NCBI RefSeq assembly: GCF_004210375.1
Contig: NC_134825.1
Location: forward strand, 7,998,001 to 8,062,000
Reading direction: 5' to 3'
DNA from: Tachypleus tridentatus
Taxonomy: Eukaryota; Arthropoda; Merostomata; Xiphosura; Limulidae
DNA: 64,000 nucleotides
The first letter of the stretch is position 1; the number at the start of each line of letters is the position of its first letter. The translations under genes were made by a program, and so were the position numbers. Below the pieces are notes generated by a model that was given only the letters and a program-made list of their open reading frames with translations, searched no databases and had not been told where the DNA came from. Shown here in pieces: positions 1 to 10,114 of this stretch.

Positions 1-1465
1 GTACAGGTTATAAATAACATTTTTATTATGTACATATAAAAAACAAAAGTATAATGATGACTAAGGAATCTGTGGTAGCAAGTCTATAAGTTATAAGTAA
101 CCTTTTCATTATGTACGTATAAAAAGACAGACGATGATGATGACTAAGGAACTAGTAGCATCAAGTCTACAGGTAATAAGCAACATTTTTATTATACACG
201 TATAAAAAGACAGAGGATACTGATGATTAAGGAACTAGTAGCAGCAAGTCTAGAGGTTATAATTAATGTTTTTATTATGTACGTATGAAAAGACAGAGAA
301 TACTGATGCCTAAGGAACTAGTAGCAGCAATTCTACAGGTTTTAAGTAACATTTTTATTATGCACGTATTAATAGACGGAAGATACTGATGAATAAAAAA
401 CTAGTAGCAGTAAGTGTACAGGTTATAAGTAACATTTTTCTAATGTAAGTATAAAAAACAAAAGTGTAATGATGACTAAGGAAATAGTAGTAGCAAGTCG
501 ACAGGTTATAAGTAATATTTTTATTATGTACGTATAAAAAGACAGAGGATACTGATGATTAAGGAACCAATAGCAGCAAGTCTACAGATTATAAGCAACA
601 TTTTTATTATACACGTATAAAAAGACAGAGGATACTGATGACTAAGGAGTCTGTAGTAGCAAGTCTATAGGTTATAAGTAACCTTTTCATTATGTACGTA
701 TAAAAAGACAGACGATAATGATGACTAAGGAACCAGTAGCAGCAAGTCTACAGGTTGTAAGTAACGTTTTTATTACGTACGTATAAAAAAAAACAGATGA
801 TAATGATGACTAAGGAAACAGTAGCAGCAAGTCGAGAAGTTATAATTAACGTTTTTTTATGTACAAATAAAAAGACGTAGGATACTGATGATTAAGGAAC
901 CAGTAGCAGCAAGTCTACAGGTTATAAGCAAAATTTTTATTATACACGTATAAAGAGACAGAGGATACTGATGACTGAGGAACGAGAAGAAGCAAGTCTA
1001 CAGGTTATAAGCAACATTTGTATTACGTACATATAAAATGACAGAGGATACTGATGACTAAGGAAACAGTAGCGGCGTCTACAGTTTATAAGTAACATTT
1101 TTTATGTACGTATAAAATGACAAAGGATAATGATGACTGAAGAACCAGTAGCAGAGGTCTACAGGGTTGTAAGTAACATTTTTATTATGTACGTTTGAAA
1201 AGAAAGAGGATACTGATGACTAAGGAAGCAGTAGCAGCAAGTGTACAGGTTATAAGTAACATTTTTATTACCTACGTATTCAAAACAGAGGATACTGATG
1301 ACTAAAAAATCAGTAGCAGCAAGTCTGTAGATTGTAAGTAACATTTTTTATGTACGTATAAAAAGACAGAGGATACTGACGACTAAGAAACCAGTAGCAG
1401 GAAGTCTACAGGTTATAAGTAACATTTTTATTATGTACGTATGAAAAGACAGACGATGGTAATAG
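1..1465. repeat. 83-bp minisatellite, about 17 copies
   Basis: Unit of about 83 bp containing CTACAGGTTATAAGTAAC, a TTTTTATTATGTACGTATAA tract and GATACTGATGACTAAGGAA. Copies start near 3, 86, 169, 252 and so on. Copies diverge by substitutions and small indels. The array runs off the left edge. Confidence 0.95.
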
Positions 1466-1900
1466 AGTAGTTGGAAACCTAGCCGAGTTTCATGCAAATT
1501 GTGTTTAATTAGAGCATGCGTAAATTGAACAAGATGTCTTACCCTGTCTCCATTGCTTCCAGCGACAGGCCTTCACTGTTAGTATAGAGAAAGATCAAAG
1601 TAAATAGTTAGTATCTTAGAACTGGATATAAGCAGAGACGGTGTTTGTACAGACCATGTGTAGTTAGTTCATTTATAGGTCCTGTTACCTTAACTTTGAA
1701 ACACGACTGAAGTAGCTTTAGAAATATAACAGAGATGATTTAAATTTTATCATAAAATATGTCAGTAGAGTAAAATCAAAAAATAAATCCACCTCTTGTT
1801 ACTTAGCAACGAATACAATGATTACCTATTTTACTAGATATTTTTGCCAGGGGTTATTAGGGTTTATTTTTTGTTGACCATCAAATCGTTTATTCCCTCT

Positions 1901-1954
1901 AAGAACCTATATGTAGGAGATATAATTAAGAACCTATACGTAGGAGATATAATT
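1901..1954. repeat. 27-bp duplication
   Basis: Two tandem copies of a 27-bp unit (AGAACCTATATGTAGGAGAT core) with one difference, just left of the 49-bp array. Confidence 0.9.
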
Positions 1955-1988
1955 AAGTTTGTTATACTTCACTTCGTTAAACTTCTAT

Positions 1989-2331
1989 GATACGAAATAA
2001 AAACAAATCTCCTAGATATTCTGTTAGCAAAGCTGGTGATACGAAATTAAAACAAACCTCCTAGATATTCTGTTAGCAAAGCTGGTGATACGAAATTAAA
2101 ACAAACCTCCTAGATATTCTGTTTGCAAAGCTGGTGATACGAAATTAAAACAAACCTCCTAGATATTCTGTTAGCAAAGCTGGTGATACGAAATTAAAAC
2201 AAACCTCCTAGATATTCTGTTAGCAAAGCTGGTGATACGAAATTAAAACAAACCTCCTAGATATTCTGTTAGCAAAGCTGGTGATACGAAATTAAAACAA
2301 ACCTCCTAGATATTCTGTTGGGAAAGCTGAA
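1989..2331. repeat. 49-bp minisatellite, 7 copies
   Basis: Copies start at 1989, 2038, 2087, 2136, 2185, 2234 and 2283. Unit holds GATACGAAATTAAAACAAAC and CTGTTAGCAAAGCTGGT. Inner copies are nearly identical; first and last differ at the edges. Confidence 0.96.
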
Positions 2332-2852
2332 ATACGTTTTCCCATTAAAAGATACTGGTCTGTTTTTGTCTTCTTTCACCAAACCTAGAAAAACACAAAC
2401 ATTTCTCTTTGAAAGTTGACATTATGAAGAAGTCTTTAGAAAATTTGTTTACACTACACTGGACCATTACTCTAGGGTTTAACCAAATAATGATTACAGG
2501 ATTATCAAACACATAACTCCTATTGGACGCAAATATGTGACTAGATAGTAGCAAAAAATCATAATTTATATGAGTCTTGCCTGTACTGTATGGAAATTCA
2601 AGTTAAATAATCGTAAGGCAACAAACTTAACAGGGTAAATAATGTAATACCATGACACTCATTGACCATAAAATCTTAAATTATGCTGCAAACAATAATT
2701 TCTGAAGCAAATATGTCACAAAAATTACATTATTTCAGTTCAGTGGGTAAGTTACTCACAGCGATAAAATCCTTAGACTTTCAAACAATTTTTAACTTTA
2801 AACAATATTTATCACGTAATGGAAGCCACATATTAACGTTCATTCAACTTAC

Positions 2853-3156
2853 TTTTTTCACACTGAAGACCAATAAATTTCGTGGGACATCGGCACGTGA
2901 ATTCGTTCAGCACGGGGACACAGATTCCTTCATTCAAACATATCCCTTCTGCACATGGTGCTCCAGTGTATGTACTCACTCCAACCGAGTCTGTTGCCTT
3001 ATCGAATAAGTTATCCCATATTTCCCCGTTTACAATAATTCGCTGGATAGCACCGTTGAATCTCTTAAATATGCCAGAATATTTATTCAGGGAAGACAGA
3101 TTTCTAAACCCACCCACATACAAAGGCTGATCGAGATTCAATTCACTTAGTGGTGC
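2853..3156 (-). CDS. Agrin-like exon: laminin G end plus EGF-like domain
   Basis: Single exon of an extracellular-matrix proteoglycan gene. On the - strand it has acceptor TATTCCAG ending at 3157 and donor GTAAGT from 2852. It encodes 101 codons plus one base. The first part (PLYVGGF, then FNGAIQRIIVNGE) is the end of a laminin G domain. Next is an EGF-like domain with six cysteines (CAEGICLNEGICVPV then FTCRC, GLQCEK). The order and spacing fit the second LamG domain and following EGF of agrin, where GAIQ and CLNGxSCVP recur; perlecan is the alternative. Other exons should lie outside the window or in the gaps, and I see none here. Family LamG/EGF is sure, agrin likely. Confidence 0.82.
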
Positions 3157-4409
3157 CTGGAATACCAAAGAAATATCAAATATTGACGTTTAACATCATT
3201 TCATAAAAAATGGATAAAAACTTCGTTTTCTTCAGACATTGAATTACTTACACAGGTTAGTATTTAAAAAACTATATGTATGAAAATTATTTTCACAATA
3301 TTCACACTTAATAAATCTGTTGTTTGTTTCAGTTACATAGGGCTTCCATAAGCTGTAGTCGTTCCTAATTTTTGAAATGCCAGGCAAGAGGGAAGACAGT
3401 AAGTTAACAGTATCCACTTTCAACTTCTGGGCTAATTTTGTAATTCATTCACACTCCTAAAGTACGGATCGCATTTCCGAGACACCGAAGTACAGTCCAT
3501 GGACTCTCAGATCACACCTACCAACAGATCACGCCTGATTCATTAAAACTTCCACAGTTAAGAATATCTTAGGTCACTTACATTAATATTGATATAAAAT
3601 TATAGACTATCTGTCTAGTTAGAGAAAAACCAGATAGGCCAAGTGCTTTATATTTCTTATTAGCGAGTTTTATGTTTCATAATTTTGTCAGTTCTATTTC
3701 TTATTCAGGTAACTAACTAACTATAAGCAGTATAACTAAGAAATGAAACATAACGTTACAAAACCAAAAACCTTTACTTTTTTCTTTCTTTCATGAACCA
3801 GAAATGACGCCATCTTTGATTTGGAAATAGATTACCATTGTGATGAAAATACTTTTTTATATCTACGTAAAATATTTGTAAACAAACTTAAATTGGGTAG
3901 AACAGTGTAAAGTGGCAATATAAATATAATGACATGTTTCTAGACATTTCCAATCCTTCATGACATCTTCCTTCTCTTCCCTAAAAAATAGCTAATTTTA
4001 AAGAGGCTGTGGCGAAATAAGAAATGTGTTTTAAGAAACTCACAAGATGTTACATCATTGCAAAACGAAGGATAGATGTCGACATATTAATGTAGCTTTC
4101 AGTAAAAGAAAACGTTAAAATAGGAATAAAATGGAAGTAGAGATTTGTTCTAAATATGTTAAAAGAAAAAGTTAACTTTTTGATTTTATTTTCTAATTTG
4201 CTATTTAAGCTTGCCTCTTTAAATGCGTATTTTTAGTGCTGTTAATTTATGCGTTAGGATACCTTTAAATATTCCAATTTAAGAAAGCTTTAGTTATGTT
4301 ACTTTAAAATTATTTTGGTGCCTCACCATATAATAACTTCTTATCCATCAGTTCTTACCTTTTAGAAGATATTACATTTTTCCTATGGTGGCTTGTGTAC
4401 CATTTGTTG
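3157..4409. other. Noncoding stretch upstream of the agrin-like exon
   Basis: AT-rich sequence, on the - strand an intron or 5' part of the agrin-like gene. I see no TOP2 exon, RNA gene or tandem repeat here. Confidence 0.6.
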
Positions 4410-4531
4410 TGCCACCCGCTAGTACAGCGGTATGTCTCCGGATTTACAACGCTAAAATCAGAGGTTCGATTCCCCTCGGTGAGCTGAGCAGATAGCCCAA
4501 TATGGCTTTGCTATAAGAAAAACACACTCAC
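4410..4531 (+). mobile_element. tRNA-derived SINE (type A) with 11-bp TSD
   Basis: tRNA-like head with box A-like TAGTACAGCGGTATG and box B GGTTCGATTCC, then a short body ending TTTGCTATAAGAAAAACACA. It is flanked by perfect direct repeats ACCATTTGTTG at 4399-4409 and 4532-4542. The head does not fold into a clean cloverleaf, so this is a retroposon and not a tRNA gene. Reverse-strand relatives lie at 14661-14740 and 59721-59786. Confidence 0.88.
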
Positions 4532-4720
4532 ACCATTTGTTGCAGCATGGTCCTGGTGTCCCAAGATAATCCATATTCTTGTATTCTCCAAAGCCATTAG
4601 GTATAAGGAATATTCCCACCATGGAAGTTCAAAATCACCGATCAGTACACATCTCTAAGATTCAACGATATGGAGGAAAGTGTGAGTACATTCCTTTCCT
4701 ATAAGTGACCAAATTTTCGG

Positions 4721-5005
4721 GGCCCGACATGGCCAGGTGGTTGAGGCACTCTACTCGTAATCTGATGGTCGCGTGTTAAAATCCCTGTCGCATCAAACAT
4801 GCTCGCCCTTTCAGCCGTGGGGCCGTTATAAGTGGCGGTCAATCCCACAATTCGTTGGTAAAAGAGAAGCCCAAGAGTTAGCGATGGGTGGTGATGACTA
4901 GCTTAGCTACCTTACCTCTAGTTTTACACTGCTAGTTTAGTGACGGCTAGTGAAGATAGCCCTCGTTTAGCTTTGCGCGAAATTGAATACAAATCAAACC
5001 AAAAC
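4721..5005 (+). mobile_element. tRNA-derived SINE (type B) with 10-bp TSD
   Basis: tRNA-like head (TGGCCAGGTGG, ACTCGTAATCTG), then a long conserved body with GTCAATCCCAC, ATTCGTTGGTAAAAGAG, GGGTGGTGATGACTAGC and the tail TAGCTTTGCGCGAAATT plus A/C-rich end. Flanks AAATTTTCGG (4711-4720) and AAATTTCCGG (5006-5015) match at 9 of 10. A second full copy is at 22482-22752. Confidence 0.9.
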
Positions 5006-5015
5006 AAATTTCCGG

Positions 5016-5449
5016 TGGCTATATATTACCTGCGTAACAACAATCAGCGTCAAAAAGTGGATCTCATACCTTCTTTTCCACCACAGTGTTACATCAGCTG
5101 TGATTTTTAACTGAATTGATGAGATTAAAAATGGCGACTCTGTTTTAATTTTTTTAATACGAATTCTGTGAGTCGTTACAGAAAACTCTAAAAATGAAAG
5201 AAAACTTCACTTATAAATTATATATACATAAACAAAACTGATAAATAATGGGATTCGATTTGAAGGTAAGATAATTAAAGAAAAAGTCTTAAATGGGGAA
5301 GACTCAAAATTTGCAAGAGGGAAATGATACCAGAAGAAAAACTGACCAATGGCAACAGAAAACAAGCCAACAACAAATAAAATGTACAGAAACAAACAGG
5401 AGCAATAACTCAGCTAACCAGGAATCCAAGGTTAGAGACAACAGAGAAA
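5016..5449. other. Noncoding stretch before the 56-bp array
   Basis: AT-rich sequence, purine-rich near 5280-5450. No gene or repeat family recognised. Confidence 0.5.
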
Positions 5450-8400
5450 AGAAAAATACCACGGTTTTACAGAAAGAAAATAAATATCACAAATAGTCTT
5501 GGTTGAGAAAGATACCACGGTTTTACAGAAAGAAAATAAATACCACAAATAGTCTTGGTGGAGAAAGATACCACGGTTTTATAGAAAGAAAAAAAATACC
5601 ACAAATAGTCTTGGTGGAGAAAGATACCACGGTTTTACAGAAAGTAAGATAATATCACAAATAGTCTTGGAGGAGAAAGATACCACGGTTTTACAGAAAG
5701 AAAATAAATATCACAAATAGTCTTGGTGGAGAAAGATACCACGGTTTTACAGAAATAAAATAAATACCACAAATAGTCTTGGTAGAGAAAGATACCACGG
5801 TTTTACAGAAAGTAAGATAATATCACAAATAGTCTTGGTGGAGAAAGATACCACGGTTTTACAGAAATAAAATAAATACCACAAAAAGTCTTGGTGGAGA
5901 AAGATATCACGGTTTTACAGAAAGTAAGAAAATACCACAAATACTCTTGGTGGAGAAAGATACCACGGTTTTACAGAAAGAAAATAAATATCACAAATAG
6001 TCTTGGTGGAGAAAGATACCACGGTTTTACAGAAAGTAAGAAAATATCACAAATAGTCTTGGTGGAGAAAGATACCATAGTTTTACAGAAATAAAATAAA
6101 TATCACAAATAGTCTTGGTGGAGAAAGATACCACGGTTTTACAGAAAGAAAATAAATACCACAAATAGTCTTGGTGGAGAAAGATACCACGGTTTTACAG
6201 AAATAAAATAAATATCACAAATAGTCTTGGTGGAGAAAGATACCACGGTTTTACAGAAAGTAAGAAAATATCACAAATAGTCTTGGTGGAGAAAGATACC
6301 ACAGTTTTACAGAAAGAAAATAAATATCACAAATAGTCTTGGTGGAGAAAGATACCACGGTTTTACAGAAAGTAAGAAAATATCACAAATAGTCTTGGTG
6401 GAGAAAGATACCACGGTTTTACAGAAAGAAAATAAATATCACAAATAGTCTTGGAAGAGAAAGATACCACGGTTTTACAGAAATAAAATAAATATCACAA
6501 ATAGTCTTGGTGGAGAAAGATACCACAGTTTTACAGAAATAAAATAAATATCACAAATAGTCTTGGTGGAGAAAGATACCACGGTTTTATAGAAAGAAAA
6601 TAAATACCACAAATAGTCTTGGTGGAGAAAGATACCACGGTTTTATAGAAAGAAAATAAATACCACAAATAGTCTTGGTGGAGAAAGATACAACGGGTTT
6701 ACAGAAAGAAAATAAATACCACAAATAGTTTTGGTGGAGAAAAATACCATGGTTTTACAGAAAGTAAGAAAATACCACAAATAGTCTTCATGGAGAAAAA
6801 AACCACGGTTTTACAGAAGGTATGAAAATACCACAGATCGTCTTGATGGAAAAGGATACCACGGTTTTACAGAAATAAAATAAATATCAGAAGTAGTCTT
6901 GGTGGAGAAAGATACCACGGTTTTAAAGAAATAAAATAAATATCACAAATAGTCTTGGTGGAGAAAGATACCACGGTTTTACAGAAATAAAATAAATATC
7001 ACAAATAGTCTTGGTGGAGAAAGATACCACAGTTTTACAGAAATAAAATAAATATCACAAATAGTCTTGGTGGAGAAAGATACCACGGTTTTACAGAAAA
7101 AAAATAAATACCACAAATTGTCTTGGTAGAGAAAGATACCACGGTTTTACATAAAGAAAATAAATACCACAAATAGTCTTCATGGAGAAAGATACCACGG
7201 TTTTACAGAAAGAAAATAAATATCACAAATAGTCTTGGTGGAGAAAGATACCACGGTTTTACAGAAAGTAAAAAATATCACAAATAGTCTTGGACGAGAA
7301 AGATACCACGGTTTTACAGAAAGAAAATAAATATCACAAATAGTCTTGGTGGAGAAAGATACCACGGTTTTACAGAAATAAAATAAATACCACAAATAGT
7401 CTTGGTGGAGAAAGATACCACGGTTTTATAGAAAGAAAATAAATACCACAAATAGTCTTGGTGGAGAAAGATACCACGGTTTTACAGAAAGTAAGAAAAT
7501 ATCACAAATAGTCTTGGTGGAGAAAGATACCACGGTTTTACAGAAATAAAATAAATATCACAAATAGTCTTGGTGGAGAAAGATACCACGGTTTTACAGA
7601 AAGTAAGAAAATATCACAAATAGTCTTGGTGGAGAAAGATACCACGGTTTTACAGAAATAAAATAAATACAAAATAGTCTTGGTGGAGAAAGATACCACG
7701 GTTTTACAGAAAGAAAATAAATATCACAAAAGTCTTGGTGGAGAAAGATACCACGGTTTTACAGAAGGTAAGAAAATACCACAAATAGTCTTGGTGGAGA
7801 AAGATACCACGGTTTTATAGAAAGAAAATAAATACCACAAATAGTATTGGTGGAGAAAGATACCACGGTTTTATAGAAAGAAAATAAATACCACAAATGG
7901 TCTTGGTGGAGAAAGATACCACGGGTTTACAGAAAGAAAATAAATACCACAAATAGTCTTGGTGGAGAAAAATACCACGGTTTTACAGAAAGTGAGAAAA
8001 TACCACAAATAGTCTTGGTGGAGAAGGATACCATGGTTTTACAGAAAGTAAGAAAATACCACAAATAGTCTTGGTGGAGAAAGAAACCACGGTTTTACAG
8101 AAGGTATGAAAATACCACAGATTGTCTTGATGGAAAAGGATACCACGGTTTTACAGAAATAAAATAAATATCACAAATAGTCTTGGTGGAGAAAGATATC
8201 ACGGTTTTACAGAAAGTAAGAAAATACCACAAATAGTCTTGGTGGAGAAAGATACCACGGTTTTACAGAAAGAAAATAAATATCACAAATAGTCTTGGTG
8301 GAGAAAGATACCACGGTTTTACAGAAATAAAATAAATACCACAAATAGTCTTGGTGGAGAAAGATACCACGGTTTTACAGAAATAAAATAAATATCACAA

Positions 8401-9343
8401 ATAGTCTTGGTGGAGAAAGATACCACGGTTTTACAGAAAGAAAATAAATACCACAAATAGTCTTGGTGGAGAAAGATACCACGGTTTTACAGAAAGTAAG
8501 AAAATACCACAAATAGTCTTGGTGGAGAAAGATACCACGGTTTTACAGAAATAAAATAAATATCACAAATAGTCTTGGTGGAGAAAGATACCACGGTTTT
8601 ACAGAAAGAAGATAAATACACAAATAGTCTTGGTGGAGAAAGATACCACGGTTTTATAGAAAGAAAATAAATACCACAAATAGTCTTGGTGGAGAAAGAT
8701 ACCACGGGTTTACAGAAATAAAATAAATATCAGAAGTAGTCTTGGTGGAGAAATATACCACAATTTTACAGAAATAAAATAAATATCACAAATAGTCTTG
8801 GTGGAGAAAGATACCACGGTTTTACAGAAAGTAAGAAAATATCACAAATAGTCTTGTTGGAGAAAGATACCACGGTTTTACAGAAAGAAAATAAATACCA
8901 CAAATAGTCTTGGTGGAGAAAGATACCACGGTTTTACAGAAAAAAAATAAATACCACAAATTGTCTTGGGAGAGAAAGATACCACGGTTTTACATAAAGA
9001 AAATAAATATCACAAATAGTCTTGGTGGAGAAAGATACCACGGTTTTACAGAAAGAAAATAAATATACAAATAGTCTTGGTGGAGAAAGATACCACGGTT
9101 TTACAGAAAGTAAAGAAAATATCACAAATAGTCTTGGACGAGAAAGATACCACGGTTTTACAGAAAGAAAATAAATATCACAAATAGTCTTGGTGGAGAA
9201 AGATACCACGGTTTTACAGAAATAAAATAAATACCACAAATAGTCTTGGTGGAGAAAGATACCACGGTTTTACAGAAAGTAAGAAAATATCACAAATAGT
9301 CTTGGTGGAGAAAGATACCACGGTTTTAAAGAAAGAAAATAAA
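5450..9343. repeat. 56-bp minisatellite, about 70 copies, cut by gap
   Basis: Unit of about 56 bp: TACCACGGTTTTACAGAAAG, an A/T-rich AAAATAAATA part, then TCACAAATAGTCTTGGTGGA. Main variants are GAAAGAAAATAAATA, GAAATAAAATAAATA and GAAAGTAAGAAAATA. Some stretches recur as blocks. Short open frames in it are by-products of the repeat. The array runs straight into the N gap, so its true length is unknown. Confidence 0.97.
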
Positions 9344-9843
9344 NNNNNNNNNNNNNNNNNNNNNNNNNNNNNNNNNNNNNNNNNNNNNNNNNNNNNNNNN
9401 NNNNNNNNNNNNNNNNNNNNNNNNNNNNNNNNNNNNNNNNNNNNNNNNNNNNNNNNNNNNNNNNNNNNNNNNNNNNNNNNNNNNNNNNNNNNNNNNNNNN
9501 NNNNNNNNNNNNNNNNNNNNNNNNNNNNNNNNNNNNNNNNNNNNNNNNNNNNNNNNNNNNNNNNNNNNNNNNNNNNNNNNNNNNNNNNNNNNNNNNNNNN
9601 NNNNNNNNNNNNNNNNNNNNNNNNNNNNNNNNNNNNNNNNNNNNNNNNNNNNNNNNNNNNNNNNNNNNNNNNNNNNNNNNNNNNNNNNNNNNNNNNNNNN
9701 NNNNNNNNNNNNNNNNNNNNNNNNNNNNNNNNNNNNNNNNNNNNNNNNNNNNNNNNNNNNNNNNNNNNNNNNNNNNNNNNNNNNNNNNNNNNNNNNNNNN
9801 NNNNNNNNNNNNNNNNNNNNNNNNNNNNNNNNNNNNNNNNNNN
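9344..9843. other. Assembly gap, 500 N
   Basis: Exactly 500 N, a round size typical of a scaffold gap of unknown length. The 56-bp array stops on its left edge; 36 bases of intron and TOP2 exon 1 start on its right. Confidence 0.99.
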
Positions 9844-9879
9844 CTTGATATAGGTCTGTGTGTATTGTTTTTGTTTTAG

Positions 9880-10114
9880 ATTCTGGAAAATGCTGAGATT
9901 AACAACATTATTAAGATCATGGGCCTTCAATACAAAAAGAAATACGAGAGCGTGGAAGATTTACGTACTTTACGATATGGTCGTCTCATGATCATGACTG
10001 ATCAAGATCAGGATGGATCACATATAAAGGGCTTCTTATAAACTTCATTCATCATAACTGGCGAAGTTTACTTCACTTGCCTTTTCTTGAACAGTTTATA
10101 ACCCTATAGTAAAG
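9880..10114 (+). CDS. TOP2: TOP2 exon 1 in window (TOPRIM), two frameshifts
   Basis: Acceptor TTTTAG before 9880, donor GTATTA at 10115. The exon starts [10 protein letters not shown], continues with GLQYKKKYE and [21 protein letters not shown], then KG. The three Asp codons of DQDQD are at 10000, 10006 and 10012. One base is missing near 10033-10035, which gives a stop at 10039. The NFIHHNW stretch then reads on in the next frame until a second missing base near 10101-10105, where a C run is one short. PIVK and the donor follow. With both bases the exon would be 237 nt and phase 0 at both ends, as its neighbours require. Assembly error is likelier than a pseudogene because all later exons are intact. 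Confidence 0.93.

Noticed and set aside
2683..3130. Two + strand frames over 2683-3130
   Set aside because: They are shadows of the agrin-like exon on the - strand, which has cysteine pattern and splice sites.
4410..4486. Functional tRNA gene
   Set aside because: Boxes A and B are present, but acceptor and T stems pair poorly, and the sequence continues into a SINE body with target duplications.
5891..9239. Short frames in the 56-bp array, and frames running through N
   Set aside because: By-products of the repeat; frames across N have no sequence behind them.
1..9343. CRISPR-like array
   Set aside because: Units follow each other directly with no unique spacers, and the DNA is eukaryotic.
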